Source: Bacteroidota bacterium (GTDB lineage Bacteria > Bacteroidota > Bacteroidia > Cytophagales > Cyclobacteriaceae). Taken from it: DNA of 64,000 nt. The translations under genes were made by a program, and so were the position numbers. The stretch covers positions 124,001-188,000 of the forward strand of contig JAFEAL010000003.1 of assembly GCA_018266435.1 (NCBI GenBank), given 5' to 3'. Under the pieces are notes generated by a model. The model did not search any database. It was given only the letters and a program-made list of their open reading frames with translations, and had not been told where the DNA came from. Below, piece by piece: positions 1 through 10,662 of the stretch; position 1 is the stretch's first letter, and each line of letters starts with the position of its first letter.

Positions 1-2
1 CG

Positions 3-1145
3 TATACGGACTTACTGATATGGACAAACCTGCAACAAAAGAATTTTTACGGTGCCTTTATTCAAGCCCGTGCGTTTGATAAACGATTTAAAAAAGAACA
101 ATCAAAAACACTGGAGATAGGACAGATTGCATTGAATAATCAGGATTATGAAAATGCAATTAGATGTTTTGGTTTTGTTACTAAAGAATATGCCAACACA
201 GAAAATTTTTTACCCGCCCAATTGGGTATCATTAAAGCACAAGAGTCAAAAGTGAAAAAGACCTTTCCGGTAAACAGAGATTCTGTAAAATATTTGATTA
301 ATGAATACAACACATTTCAGCAACGCTACACTAACCAACCCGGGGCAGATGAAGCACAGATTAGTGAAGCAATACTATATGCCTATTATTTAGACCAAAA
401 AGATTCAGCATCTAACTTACTTACTCGATTAATCAAAAAAACCAACGCATCAGCTCAAACCATAGCCCAGGCAAAAATAAATTTAGGAGACATTTATTTA
501 TTGAAAGGAGAACCCTGGGAATCTACCTTGTTGTATTCACAAGTAGAGAAAACACAGCATGAATCACCGTTAGGCTACGAAGCTAAATTGCGCAATGCCA
601 AGCTGTGGTATTTTAATGGAGATTTTAAATTAGCCCAGGAACATCTTGACATTTTAAAACAAGCAACCTCGCGCGAGATTGCCAACGATGCCATGGAGTT
701 AAGCATGCGCATTAAAGAAAATATAGCGGCTGATTCAAACGGTACTGCGTTGAAAGAGTTTGCTTCCATTGAATTGTTGGTGTATCAAAACAAACTGGAT
801 GAAGCCCTTGACAACCTGCAACATTTTCAGTCAGCCAAAACATCACCTCAAATAACCGATGATGTGTATTGGCTTGAAGCGAATTTGTTAATGAAACGTG
901 GAAAATTTGATGAGTCAATAGCACAATTGCAAAAAATAATCAATGAATTTGGCAATGACATTTTAGCTGACGATGCTTATTTTTTACAAGGCGATATTTA
1001 TGAACATCAATTGAAAAATAAAGATAAAGCAATGGAAATCTACCGCGATTTTCTGACCAAATACCCGGGCAGCGTGTATGCTGCCGAAGCGCGGAAAAGA
1101 TTCAGGTTGTTAAGAGGTGACTTTGAAGAGAAGATAGCCCAGTAA
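3..1145 (+). CDS. Tetratricopeptide-repeat protein, 5' end outside window
   Basis: The reading frame is open from the first bases of the window, so the gene is cut at its 5' end; the TTG at 132 lies inside this open frame and is unlikely to be the start. About 380 codons are visible. The C-terminal part has TPR-like helical pairs of aromatic/alanine pattern, for example around LLMKRGKFDESIAQLQKIIN and the following unit ending in IYRDFLTKYPGSVYAAEARK, as in YbgF/BamD-like scaffolds. Such proteins mediate protein-protein contacts and are often periplasmic in Bacteroidota, but the N-terminus that would show a signal peptide is missing. The next gene starts 76 bases downstream on the same strand and need not be functionally linked. 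The family call is good; the specific role is unknown. Confidence 0.85.
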   Translation, partial: YTDLLIWTNLQQKNFYGAFIQARAFDKRFKKEQSKTLEIGQIALNNQDYENAIRCFGFVTKEYANTENFLPAQLGIIKAQESKVKKTFPVNRDSVKYLINEYNTFQQRYTNQPGADEAQISEAILYAYYLDQKDSASNLLTRLIKKTNASAQTIAQAKINLGDIYLLKGEPWESTLLYSQVEKTQHESPLGYEAKLRNAKLWYFNGDFKLAQEHLDILKQATSREIANDAMELSMRIKENIAADSNGTALKEFASIELLVYQNKLDEALDNLQHFQSAKTSPQITDDVYWLEANLLMKRGKFDESIAQLQKIINEFGNDILADDAYFLQGDIYEHQLKNKDKAMEIYRDFLTKYPGSVYAAEARKRFRLLRGDFEEKIAQ

Positions 1146-1221
1146 CAGAAATTATTTCTCTAAGACACCACAGCCGGTTTGCTAATTTTTTTAAATTTAC
1201 AAGAGTAACCCTAAAATCGGT

Positions 1222-4200
1222 TTGAACAGCAAAATCGTATTGGCTTTAGTTATTTGTGTCTCAAGTTCTTTTTGTTTTCCACTACAAATAAAATCACAAG
1301 GACTAGAGCATAACTCCCTGCTTTCAGGTCATTTGGTAACCCAATATACAGGCGACAACGGCCTGATTTCAAACAACATCACCAGTGCCATTCAGGATAA
1401 ATCGGGTTTTATTTGGGCCACCACCTATAATGGCATCATGCGCTTTGATGGAATAAAAGTAGATGTGTTCGACCGGGGTAATATTCCCTTTTTAACCACA
1501 GATGCTTTTTACAAAGTTTATGAAGATCAGGAAGGCACGCTTTGGTTCGCATCTCAAGGAAATGGATTGGTCGTGTATAAAAATAAAAATTTTTTTAAGA
1601 TAGATTCAACAGAACAGGTACTCCCTAAATCCGTGCGCACACTTTTAATTGAACCCAATGGAATCATCTGGGCCGGATCCAACAACAATGGAATTTTTTT
1701 AATACATAATGGAATACCCAAACAACTTGACTTGCCCCAGCTCAATCAGGTTGGTATTTTAGATTTGGCAAAAGACACACAAAATAATTTGTGGATAGCA
1801 ACAGATGGTAAGGGGCTTTATAAATATAATGGAAAAGAGCTGACCCTTATTGAGGGATTGTTAAGCAAGACAATCAACGCTCTGGGCATAACAAAAGATA
1901 ATACTATTTGGGTGGGAACAACCAATGGGCTTAACTACCTAAGCGATGGGAAAATTTACAAATATGATTCACTAAAAAATTATGAAGTCAACTGCATCAC
2001 CATCGGCAGCGAAAATAAAATTTGGATTGGCACGGAAATAAGCCTGGCAAGAATTGATTACAATAAAAGAGAATTTATCAATGTGACAGAGCAAGAGGCC
2101 CACCCATTAGCAAGGGTTAACTCAATCAATTTCGATCGTGAGAGAAACATGTGGATAAGCACCAAACGAAACGGCTTAATACAAATTCGCGAGTCAGGCA
2201 TAGTTAACTTCACAATAGGCGATGGCCTTTCAAACAGCAAAGTAAACGTAATCTTGGAAGGACCTGACCATCAGTTTTATATTGGCAGCGATGGGGGCAA
2301 GGTGGATGTATATGCCCATGGTCGCATAAAACCAATGCCAATAAAAAACATTTCACCGGATGCCGGCATTCGCGATATTCTCATTGATCGCTCCGGTATA
2401 TTTTGGATCGTTTCGTATAAAGGCTTGTTGAAAGTAGATCATAACAAAGAACGTTTATTCACAGAAAAAGACGGCCTGCCGGCCACAGATCTTAGGCGAG
2501 TAATACAAGACCAGAACGGAACCATCTGGATAGCCTCGCGCTCATCCGGTTTATTCAGCATAAACAATGACGTTGTTACCCGACACTACAACAAAACAAG
2601 CGGCCTTTTTTCAAACTATGTTCTTGCCTTGGAGAAAGATGCCCACGGAAATATATATGCGGGCACACACAGCGGAGGGCTTTCAATTATAAGCCCAACA
2701 GGAGAAATCAGGCATTACAGCATCGAGAAGGATGAGGCCGGTATTCTGATCTTTAATATTCATATTGATGAACAAGGAAAAATTTGGATTGTATCCAATA
2801 TCGGCCTGATGCACTTTGATGGAAACAAATTCATTCCGCTTAGTATTGCCAAAATCAAAAAGGGCGAAACCTACTTTGATTGGCAGGAAGATAAAATAGG
2901 AAACGTGTGGATTACAACCAACATTGGCGTATTCCGGATGAAAAAGGCAGACGTGCTGAGTGCAGTAGAGGGCAAAATAAAAATTATCAGCACCAAACTT
3001 TTTGATAACAACGATGGCATGAGCACAAAAGAGTGTACCGGGGCCACCCATTCCGTTGTGTCTTCATCCGGAAGGATTTGGGTTCCGACCATTGGGGGTA
3101 TTTCTGTTTTTTATCCTGAAAAAATTAAAACCAACACCACGCCATTGCCGGTGTACATTACATCATTGATGGTTGATAACCAAGAGCGGATAGGCACCGG
3201 ACAAGTTAAAATTGAACCAGGCAAGTTTAGATACATTTTTCAGTACACAGCCTTGAGTTTTATTTCGCCAGCAAAAATTAATTTTCAATACAAACTCGAA
3301 GGCGTAGATAAAAATTGGATTGATGCAGACGTGACCCGGCAGGCCGAGTATACCAATTTACACCCCGGTCATTATAAATTCAGCGTGGTGGCCACCAACA
3401 GCGATGGCATTTTAAGCACACAAGAAGCCGCAGTAGAATTTACAGTTTACCCGTTTTTCTATCAAACAACCTGGTTCTACTGGGTAGCAATTGTATTGTT
3501 TGTATCAACACTTTATTTTATTTACAAATGGAGAATTACGGTGGTGGAGAAAAAAAACGCAGAGTTGAAAAAAGTTAATGAAGAACTGGATCGGTTTGTG
3601 TACAGCGCATCTCATGATTTACGAGCTCCTCTTTCATCTATCCTTGGCCTTATCAATGTGGCCCGGCTGGACGAACCTCAAAAAATAACCGACTACCTGA
3701 AAAAAATAGAAGGGAGTGTGCAAAAATTAGATGGGTTTATTCGTGACATCATCGACTTTTCGCGCAATGCCAGGATGGAAGCTGAAATAGAAGTCATAGC
3801 ATTTGAGGAGATGATTCATGAACTCATAGATAACCTGATGTACCTCGATGAAAAAAATAAAATTAACAGAATAGTAAAAGTTAAATGCGAAGGAGAGTTT
3901 TGTACAGATAAAAAAAGATTAATCATTATTCTCAACAACCTCATTTCAAATTCAGCAAAGTATTTTAACCCGTATGCCGAAAATCCTTTTTTAGAAGTGG
4001 ATGTGGTGGCAGACAAACAAAGAGCAATCATAACCGTGAAAGACAATGGGATAGGCATTGCACCGATGCACGTAAACAATATTTTTAAAATGTTTTACAG
4101 AGCAGATGAAAAAAGCCGTGGATCCGGCCTGGGATTGTACATTGTAAAAGAAACAGTAGAGAAAATAAAAGGTACCATTTCGGTAGTATCTGAATACGGA

Positions 4201-4272
4201 AAAGGGAGTACATTCACCGTGATCATTCCCTCATTGGCTGACACTAAAATTCAGAAAAAAGAGACTTTGTAA
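1222..4272 (+). CDS. Reg_prop/Y_Y_Y sensor histidine kinase
   Basis: A membrane sensor kinase of 1016 residues. An N-terminal signal peptide is followed by a large periplasmic beta-propeller made of repeats of the type GFIWATTYNGIMRFDG (Reg_prop, about residues 40-640), then a Y_Y_Y domain (about 670-745), one transmembrane helix (about 750-770), a HisKA domain with the phosphoacceptor in SASHDLRAPLSS (His near 798) and a HATPase domain with N box NNLISNSAKY, DNGIGI and GSGLGLYIVK. It ends there. Many relatives are hybrid systems that continue into a receiver and AraC domain; this one has neither, so it must signal to a separate response regulator, not obvious nearby. It probably senses a polymer or envelope signal, as relatives do (inference). 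The TTG start is chosen because it gives a complete signal peptide. The neighbouring lipoprotein gene is convergent, 7 bases away. Confidence 0.9.
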   Translation: MNSKIVLALVICVSSSFCFPLQIKSQGLEHNSLLSGHLVTQYTGDNGLISNNITSAIQDKSGFIWATTYNGIMRFDGIKVDVFDRGNIPFLTTDAFYKVYEDQEGTLWFASQGNGLVVYKNKNFFKIDSTEQVLPKSVRTLLIEPNGIIWAGSNNNGIFLIHNGIPKQLDLPQLNQVGILDLAKDTQNNLWIATDGKGLYKYNGKELTLIEGLLSKTINALGITKDNTIWVGTTNGLNYLSDGKIYKYDSLKNYEVNCITIGSENKIWIGTEISLARIDYNKREFINVTEQEAHPLARVNSINFDRERNMWISTKRNGLIQIRESGIVNFTIGDGLSNSKVNVILEGPDHQFYIGSDGGKVDVYAHGRIKPMPIKNISPDAGIRDILIDRSGIFWIVSYKGLLKVDHNKERLFTEKDGLPATDLRRVIQDQNGTIWIASRSSGLFSINNDVVTRHYNKTSGLFSNYVLALEKDAHGNIYAGTHSGGLSIISPTGEIRHYSIEKDEAGILIFNIHIDEQGKIWIVSNIGLMHFDGNKFIPLSIAKIKKGETYFDWQEDKIGNVWITTNIGVFRMKKADVLSAVEGKIKIISTKLFDNNDGMSTKECTGATHSVVSSSGRIWVPTIGGISVFYPEKIKTNTTPLPVYITSLMVDNQERIGTGQVKIEPGKFRYIFQYTALSFISPAKINFQYKLEGVDKNWIDADVTRQAEYTNLHPGHYKFSVVATNSDGILSTQEAAVEFTVYPFFYQTTWFYWVAIVLFVSTLYFIYKWRITVVEKKNAELKKVNEELDRFVYSASHDLRAPLSSILGLINVARLDEPQKITDYLKKIEGSVQKLDGFIRDIIDFSRNARMEAEIEVIAFEEMIHELIDNLMYLDEKNKINRIVKVKCEGEFCTDKKRLIIILNNLISNSAKYFNPYAENPFLEVDVVADKQRAIITVKDNGIGIAPMHVNNIFKMFYRADEKSRGSGLGLYIVKETVEKIKGTISVVSEYGKGSTFTVIIPSLADTKIQKKETL

Positions 4273-4279
4273 AACCGAA

Positions 4280-4765
4280 CTATTTCATGCTTTGGATCAC
4301 TTGCTTTGTTGAAAAGTGCAAGGCTAACGCTTGATTGAATTCAAGAGAACCATCAGGTCGTTCTTTCATCAGTGGCTTGGTGTACAGTAAAGAATCACTT
4401 CCATACTTTTGAATGTTATCGGGAAGCGAAGTAGATGACGGATCAGAAGCATAGGCTTCGATCAATGCTTTTTCAACGCCCTTGAGCGAAGCGTTTGACG
4501 GATCGAGAAAATCAATTTTTATTCCAAGCGCGTGACTCAGGGAATCAAGAAATTTTTTTTCGTTGGCCCGTTGATTATTTTTTTCAATGATTTGAACCAC
4601 ACCCCTGGAGAAATCAAAAGCTGCTTCTGTCAACTCCGCATCAGAGACTTTCCTGATTTTTCCGGCTTCCATATTTTCCTTTATTTTTTTTCGTTGCTCA
4701 CGGCTGAGCGAGCCACCACAGGAAGTACAGAAAATTACCAATGAAAGAAATAGGAGCGCACGCAT
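4280..4765 (-). CDS. Small lipoprotein, unknown function
   Basis: A 161-residue protein with a hydrophobic leader and a lipobox-like end (FCTSC, Cys at residue 16), so it is probably a lipid-anchored envelope protein. The mature part is charged and mostly helical, with a Glu/Lys-rich stretch right after the anchor and a conserved-looking tail with KPLMKERPDGSLEF. The tail resembles DUF3365/Tll0287-like sensor domains a little, but I cannot confirm this. It starts one base from the end of mqo on the same strand (mqo lies upstream in the transcription direction), so it is likely translated from the mqo transcript. No function is claimed. Confidence 0.75.
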   Translation of the reverse strand: MRALLFLSLVIFCTSCGGSLSREQRKKIKENMEAGKIRKVSDAELTEAAFDFSRGVVQIIEKNNQRANEKKFLDSLSHALGIKIDFLDPSNASLKGVEKALIEAYASDPSSTSLPDNIQKYGSDSLLYTKPLMKERPDGSLEFNQALALHFSTKQVIQSMK

Positions 4766-4766
4766 A

Positions 4767-6266
4767 TCAAAGATTTAAGATTTTGGATGTGCGTTGGCGT
4801 GAGGCCGCCAGCGCATTTTTGTCAGTTGCTAATGAACGGCCAAACGAAGGAGCCATGGCTTTCATTTTATTTTGCCAGGCGGCAGATTTGCATTCATTTT
4901 TGAAGCACCGTGGCAAAATACCAAACATGATTGCAGCAGCGGTAGATGCGCCAGGCGATGCTCCCAGCAATGCGGCCACACTTCCGTCTGCCGATACTAC
5001 GGCTTCGGTTCCAAACTCCAGCACCCCATGCATGCCATGGTCTTTTTTAATCACTTGCACACGCTGGCCGGCTTCCTTTAATTCCCATTCATCAGATTTT
5101 GCTTGAGGAACATATTGGCGCAGGGCAGCCATCCGGTCTTCGTGAGAAAGTTTTAACTGGTCAATCAAATACCGGGTGAGCGGCAGGTTGTGCAAGCCCG
5201 CAGAAATCATGGGCAAAATATTGTCGTACTTAATCGACTTGGCCAGATCCAAGCGTGAGCCTGATTTTAAAAACTTAGTAGAAAAACCTGCAAAAGGACC
5301 AAAGAGCAATTCCTTTTTTCCGTTAATCATCCGTGTGTCGATATGTGGCACAGACATGGGTGGTGAACCTACGCTGGCTTTTCCATAGACTTTTGCAAAA
5401 TGTTTTTCAATAAGCTTTTCGTTATTGCATTTTAGCCATAGCCCACTTACCGGAAAACCACCGTATCCTTTGCGCTCGTCAATCTCGGCCTTCTTCAGTA
5501 AATTTAACGTGGCACCACCGGCACCAAGAAAGACGAATTTTGAAGCGCGGCAACTTTTTTTCACATCGTTTAAAAGATTGCGGGTGATTATTTCCCATCC
5601 CCCTTTTTTGTGAGGGTCAATATCCAGGGTTTCAATGTTGTAGTGAACCGTTACCCCCGGCATTTTTTCCAGATGCCGGATAATATTTCGGGTTAGCTCG
5701 CCAAAATTTACATCCGTTCCTATTTCCATCCGGGTGGCCGCTACCGCGTCTTTGCCGTTGCGCTCTTCCATAATTAACGGAACCCATTTTTCTATTTCAC
5801 CGCGATCAGAACTAAACTTCATCTCGCTGAACAGATCCGTTTCTTTTAACAAATTGTAACGAGAGTTAAGGAAGCTGACATTTTCCTCGCCCCACACAAA
5901 ACTCATGTGTGGCACACGGCTGATGAACTTGGCAGGGTCACTTAAAAAATTGTTTTCAACCAAGTGAGACCAAAACTCTTTTGACAGTTCATACGACTCA
6001 CAAATTTTCAGGGCTTTAGATATATCAACAGCACCACCCGATTTTTGAGGCGTGTAATTCAACTCACAAAAAGCAGAGTGGCCCGTGCCCGCGTTATTCC
6101 AGGCATCAGAACTTTCCAACCCGGCCCTATCGAGCCGCTCAAAAATCTGGATGGTAAAATCAGGGTTTAATTCTTTGAGCATAATGCCCAGGGTGGCACT
6201 CATGATGCCGGCACCAATGAGAGCAATATCTGTTTCGGGCTCTAACGGACGAATGGCTTTAGACAT
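4767..6266 (-). CDS. mqo: Malate:quinone oxidoreductase
   Basis: Membrane-associated FAD enzyme oxidising malate to oxaloacetate and passing electrons to menaquinone; it replaces or supplements NAD-dependent malate dehydrogenase in the TCA cycle. The 499 residues match the family length. The N-terminus carries the FAD-binding dinucleotide fold (LIGAGIMSATLG, about residues 16-27), followed by the family-typical segment ERLDRAGLESSDAWNNAGTG and ELNYTP. Near the C-terminus the motif GASPGASTA is characteristic of Mqo. The gene lies downstream of fumC in the same direction with a 133-base gap, so fumarate to malate to oxaloacetate steps sit together. A one-base gap to the downstream lipoprotein gene suggests cotranscription with it. 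The call is secure. Confidence 0.97.
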   Translation of the reverse strand: MSKAIRPLEPETDIALIGAGIMSATLGIMLKELNPDFTIQIFERLDRAGLESSDAWNNAGTGHSAFCELNYTPQKSGGAVDISKALKICESYELSKEFWSHLVENNFLSDPAKFISRVPHMSFVWGEENVSFLNSRYNLLKETDLFSEMKFSSDRGEIEKWVPLIMEERNGKDAVAATRMEIGTDVNFGELTRNIIRHLEKMPGVTVHYNIETLDIDPHKKGGWEIITRNLLNDVKKSCRASKFVFLGAGGATLNLLKKAEIDERKGYGGFPVSGLWLKCNNEKLIEKHFAKVYGKASVGSPPMSVPHIDTRMINGKKELLFGPFAGFSTKFLKSGSRLDLAKSIKYDNILPMISAGLHNLPLTRYLIDQLKLSHEDRMAALRQYVPQAKSDEWELKEAGQRVQVIKKDHGMHGVLEFGTEAVVSADGSVAALLGASPGASTAAAIMFGILPRCFKNECKSAAWQNKMKAMAPSFGRSLATDKNALAASRQRTSKILNL

Positions 6267-6399
6267 GATCTTGATTTATTTTTCAAAAACACAGGTAGAG
6301 AAATTATACAATAGAAATCATTGCACATTAAACAAAAAGAGTGTTAGCGGGAGACATGTAATAAACCAACAGCGAATCAAATAATTTAATTCATTCGAT

Positions 6400-7785
6400 T
6401 TATACCATCTTTTCAGGCCGCACCCACTCGTCAAATTGTTGAGAGGTGAGCAATCCTAATTCTATCGCAGCTTCACGCAAAGTTTTATTTTCTTTGTGTG
6501 CTTTCTTGGCAATCTTAGCAGCATTCTCATAACCGATGTGTGTGTTCAGCGAAGTGACGAGCATGAGCGAGTTTTCCATGTGTTGTTTAATGATGGGCAA
6601 GTTTGGCACTATGCCCACGGCACATTTATCGTTAAATGAAACACAGGCATCACCAAGCAGGCGGGCACTTTGAAGCACGTTGGCCGCAATAACAGGTTTG
6701 AATACATTGAGTTCAAAATGCCCCGTGCAGCCGCCCACACTTACAGCCACATCGTTGCCGATGACCTGTGCACAAACCATAGTCATGGCCTCAGGCTGAG
6801 TAGGATTTACTTTGCCAGGCATAATGCTGGAACCCGGCTCGTTGTCGGGGATGATGATTTCGCCAATGCCGCTGCGCGGCCCGGAGCTTAACATGCGGAT
6901 GTCATTAGCAATTTTCATAAAAGATACCGCAGTGCGTTTCAGCGCTCCTGAAAGTTCCACCATGGCATCGTGTGCGGCAAGGGCTTCGAACTTATTAGGT
7001 GCCGATACAAAAGGAAAGCCGGTGAGTTCCGCAATTTTTTTTGCGACTAACACATCGTAGCCTTTTGGAGTATTAAGACCGGTGCCCACGGCCGTACCAC
7101 CGAGCGCCAACTCGCGCACCGCTTCAAGGGCATTTTTAATCGCACGCATGCTGTTATCAATCTGCTGTACATAGCCGCTGAACTCTTGGCCGAGTGTCAG
7201 CGGAGTGGCGTCCATAAAGTGGGTGCGGCCCGTCTTTACTATACTTTTATATTCAGTTGCTTTTTTGTGCAGGGTATCTCGCAGTTTTTGCATGCCGGGC
7301 AGTGTTATCTCCATTACCTGCTTATAGCTGGCAATGTGCATGGCGGTGGGGTAGGTGTCATTGCTGCTTTGTGATTTGTTCACATCATCATTAGGGTGCA
7401 ATACTTTTTTTTCATCGGTAAGCTTTCCTCCGCTCAGCACATGGGCGCGGTAGGCAATTACTTCATTAGCATTCATGTTGCTTTGTGTGCCTGATCCGGT
7501 TTGCCAGATCACCAACGGAAACTGATCATCTAACTGATGAGCTAAAATTTCATCGCAGACCCTGGAGATCAACTCTTTTTTTTCAGCAGACAAAACACCT
7601 AGCTCATGGTTGGCCTGAGCCGCAGCTTTTTTTAAATAGCCAAAAGCGTGAATGATCTCTTTTGGCATACTGGCTTCTGGGCCAATTTTAAAATTGTTAC
7701 GCGAGCGCTCAGTCTGTGCCCCCCAATACTTGTCGGCCGGTACTTGTACCTCGCCCATGGTGTCTTTTTCAATGCGGTAGTTCAT
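6400..7785 (-). CDS. fumC: Class II fumarate hydratase
   Basis: Cytosolic iron-independent fumarase, hydrating fumarate to S-malate in the TCA cycle. The 461-residue length and order of conserved blocks fit class [35 protein letters not shown], and the mobile signature loop [13 protein letters not shown] (about residue 318) containing the catalytic serine. Aspartase shares the fold, but the loop sequence and the other blocks favour fumarase. The start ATG is preceded by an A/T-rich region; the 180-base gap upstream contains a reverse-strand TATTTTTG at 7812-7819 that could be a -7 box. mqo follows downstream. Confidence 0.97.
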   Translation of the reverse strand: MNYRIEKDTMGEVQVPADKYWGAQTERSRNNFKIGPEASMPKEIIHAFGYLKKAAAQANHELGVLSAEKKELISRVCDEILAHQLDDQFPLVIWQTGSGTQSNMNANEVIAYRAHVLSGGKLTDEKKVLHPNDDVNKSQSSNDTYPTAMHIASYKQVMEITLPGMQKLRDTLHKKATEYKSIVKTGRTHFMDATPLTLGQEFSGYVQQIDNSMRAIKNALEAVRELALGGTAVGTGLNTPKGYDVLVAKKIAELTGFPFVSAPNKFEALAAHDAMVELSGALKRTAVSFMKIANDIRMLSSGPRSGIGEIIIPDNEPGSSIMPGKVNPTQPEAMTMVCAQVIGNDVAVSVGGCTGHFELNVFKPVIAANVLQSARLLGDACVSFNDKCAVGIVPNLPIIKQHMENSLMLVTSLNTHIGYENAAKIAKKAHKENKTLREAAIELGLLTSQQFDEWVRPEKMV

Positions 7786-7965
7786 AGTTAATGGTTCTAA
7801 AACGTGAATGACAAAAATACGCTTTAGTTAAATGCAAAGGGTAGAATTTTACATGAAGCATTCAGCCGTAGCACGACAGCATTTTGCACCAATTCTCGTT
7901 ATTAAAACAGGATAAAAATATCTCTTCCTTTCTACCCGTTGCCAATCAAAGAAATACCGAAAAAA

Positions 7966-10662
7966 CTATTCACTCTTCAATGATTTCACCGGGTTAGTTG
8001 TTGCAGCCCTGATTGATTGAAAACTCATGGTAAGCCAGGCAATTAAAAAGGCTGAAATGCCGGCCAGTAAATAAACAAGCACACCAATTTCCGTTTTATA
8101 GGCATAACTCTTCAGCCACCAATTGATGCACCACCATGCCAGTGGAGCAGCGATGATGAATGAGATAAAAATCAACTTACCGAATTCTTTGGAAAGCAAA
8201 ATTACGATGCTGCTCACCGAAGCACCCAATACTTTTCGAATGCCTATTTCTTTGGTTCGTTGTTCGGCAGTAAAGGAGGTAAGCGCAAACAAGCCTAAAC
8301 AAGCAATGATGATTGCCAGCCCGGCAAATACAACAAAGATTTTTCCCAGGCGTTGCTCAGAGGCATACATCCTTCCAAAATCCTGATCGAGAAAAGAATA
8401 ACTGAAGGGCATGTCGGCAGCAATTTTTTTCCAGCTTTTTTCGATTGAAGCAATAACTTCTTTGGTATCTTTTGCCTCAAAACGAAAAGAGATAAGCCCT
8501 GTACTTTTTTTAAGGAACAAAGCAACCGGGGTGATGTTTTGTTTTAGTGATTCGAAATGGAAATCCTCCACTACGCCAACAATAGAGTAATCATTGGTAA
8601 CTCCGGGTGTAACATCGTTTTTTTCATCACCCTTAAATGTGCTGATTTTTTTGGCGAGCGGATCGGTCTTATAGCCAAATAAATTCAATGCGGCCTCATT
8701 GACAATTACCGCACTTGAGTCGGATTGAAAATCTTTAGAAAAATCGCGCCCCAGTTTTATTTTCATGCCGAGTGTTTTCACATAATCGTAGTCAACGCGC
8801 CAGCATTGTAAGGAGACCAGGTTTTCTTGCGTAGGCTGAGAGCCAAACGGCCAAAAGGTGTTGTCGTTACGGCTGGTGCCGGTCACCGGCAAAAAACTTG
8901 AAATAGTTCCACTGGTGATGCGGCTGTCTTTTACCACTTCGTTTTTAAATGATTGTATTTGGTTCCCCAATCCATATGCATCTTTGATTACAATCACCTG
9001 ATCCTTATTGAATCCAATCTTTTTGTTTTGGATGTAATTCAGTTGGTACTTTACAGCAATTGTTCCGATGATGAGCACAATAGAAATAGAAAACTGAAAA
9101 ACAACCAACGCGCTGCGTACGGCACCGCTTTTCATTCCAAGCGAAAGGTTGCCCTTTAAAACGTTAACCGGTTTAAATGCCGAAAGAAATAACGAAGGAT
9201 AAACGCCAGCCAGTACTCCAATGAAAGCCGAGGCGGCTAAGGCAATCACCCAAAACAACCCGTTTCCAAACGGAAGAGTTAATTCTTTATTAGCCAACGT
9301 ATTGAACAAAGGCAGGGCAATCCAGGCCATCAGCAGCCCAATGAAAAGCGAAAGTAAACTCAACAAAACAGATTCCATTAAAAATTGCCTCACCAAATGC
9401 GAGCGGAGCGAGCCCATCACTTTTCTCACACCTACCTCTTTGGCGCGGTTGGCCGAGCGGGCCGTGCTCAGATTCATAAAGTTGATGCAGGCAATGCCCA
9501 ATATAAACAAGGCCACCGCGCTGAATAGGTACACGTACGTTATGTCGTTGTTTACACCCAGCTCGGCTGTCAAATCCGAGTGAAGGTGAATATCGGTTAG
9601 CGGGATCAAAGTCCACTCGAGTTTGTTGCCGGAGGCACGGAATTTTTCCATGGTAAAATCATTTCCCAGCGCCAACCGCGCCTGTGGCCCGGCATAGGTG
9701 TCTATCATTTTTGGGAATTTTGCCTCAAGTTCTTTGTAGCTTGTTCCCTTCCTTAATTTGACATACGTAGAAAAATTATTACTGAGCCAGTTTTCATCTT
9801 TGTTATATTCGGTGCTTACTAAAGCCAGCATCATATCAAAATGAAAATGACTATTGGCCGGAATATTTTGATAAACCCCGGTGATCTTATAACTGTCTTT
9901 GTTTTCGATGATCAGTGTTTGACCAACCGGGTTTTCGCCAGGAAAATATTTTTCAGCAGCACGCTGGCTGATCACCATTGTATTGGGATCATGTAATGCA
10001 TGAGCAGCATTGCCTTGAACAAACGGAATCGTGAAGACATTGAAAACAGAGCTATCGGCATAAACCACTTCATTTTCTTTGATATTCTGATCGGTTCTCT
10101 TAATCAACATCGATCCGTTGTTCCATAATCTTGCCGAGTGTTCAACTTCCGGATAATCTCTGCGCAGCGCATCGGCCATTGGTGCCGGGGCTACCGCCAG
10201 ATGCAGGTGGTTTGCCCCAAATTTAATTTCACAGTTTACCCGATAGATTCGATCAGCATCTTTGTGATGTCGGTCATAACTCAGTTCATTTGTCACAAAC
10301 AAGACAATAATCAAACAGGAGGCGATACCGATAGCAAGCCCGAGGATGTTGATCAGGCTGTAGAAGCTTTGCTTTTTTAGGTTGCGAAAAGCAATGGTAA
10401 AATAATTTCGTAGCATAAGGTGTGCGTTTGTTTTAGTTTCAGTTTCAATGATTTTTTTTTGAGTTTGCCGAAGTCCGCTGTTGTGCCCAAACCGATGCAG
10501 AACTTTGTGGTAAGCATCGATGAAGCGAAGGCCCCGATGCATTTCTTCTTCCACCGAGCTACAGATATGATCGATCAGCTCGTCTTGAATTTCGTCAGCG
10601 ACAAGGCCGCGATAATTCAAATCTTTGATGATGTAATCAATATGTTCGTTATTCAGTTTCAA
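7966..10662 (-). CDS. FtsX/MacB-type ABC permease with N-terminal prefix domain
   Basis: An 898-residue integral membrane protein of the MacB/FtsX permease family. Residues 1-85 form a soluble helical prefix (permease prefix domain type) before the first membrane helix; then come two repeats, each a helix, a large periplasmic MacB_PCD-like domain and three helices. The conserved segment after each periplasmic domain is visible: NFMNLSTARSANRAKEVGVR in the first and RTKEIGIRKVLGAS in the second. Family members work with a cytoplasmic ATPase in mechanotransmission or export of lipoproteins, peptides or drugs; no ATPase gene is adjacent. The start overlaps the PadR gene stop by four bases, so translation is probably coupled and PadR is the likely regulator. 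A paralogue without the prefix lies at 60605-63058. Confidence 0.9.
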   Translation of the reverse strand: MKLNNEHIDYIIKDLNYRGLVADEIQDELIDHICSSVEEEMHRGLRFIDAYHKVLHRFGHNSGLRQTQKKIIETETKTNAHLMLRNYFTIAFRNLKKQSFYSLINILGLAIGIASCLIIVLFVTNELSYDRHHKDADRIYRVNCEIKFGANHLHLAVAPAPMADALRRDYPEVEHSARLWNNGSMLIKRTDQNIKENEVVYADSSVFNVFTIPFVQGNAAHALHDPNTMVISQRAAEKYFPGENPVGQTLIIENKDSYKITGVYQNIPANSHFHFDMMLALVSTEYNKDENWLSNNFSTYVKLRKGTSYKELEAKFPKMIDTYAGPQARLALGNDFTMEKFRASGNKLEWTLIPLTDIHLHSDLTAELGVNNDITYVYLFSAVALFILGIACINFMNLSTARSANRAKEVGVRKVMGSLRSHLVRQFLMESVLLSLLSLFIGLLMAWIALPLFNTLANKELTLPFGNGLFWVIALAASAFIGVLAGVYPSLFLSAFKPVNVLKGNLSLGMKSGAVRSALVVFQFSISIVLIIGTIAVKYQLNYIQNKKIGFNKDQVIVIKDAYGLGNQIQSFKNEVVKDSRITSGTISSFLPVTGTSRNDNTFWPFGSQPTQENLVSLQCWRVDYDYVKTLGMKIKLGRDFSKDFQSDSSAVIVNEAALNLFGYKTDPLAKKISTFKGDEKNDVTPGVTNDYSIVGVVEDFHFESLKQNITPVALFLKKSTGLISFRFEAKDTKEVIASIEKSWKKIAADMPFSYSFLDQDFGRMYASEQRLGKIFVVFAGLAIIIACLGLFALTSFTAEQRTKEIGIRKVLGASVSSIVILLSKEFGKLIFISFIIAAPLAWWCINWWLKSYAYKTEIGVLVYLLAGISAFLIAWLTMSFQSIRAATTNPVKSLKSE

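Noticed and set aside
7839..7937. GGGTAGAA and TTCTACCC, 83 bases apart upstream of fumC
   Set aside because: Eight-base pair at long distance; too weak to call a structure.
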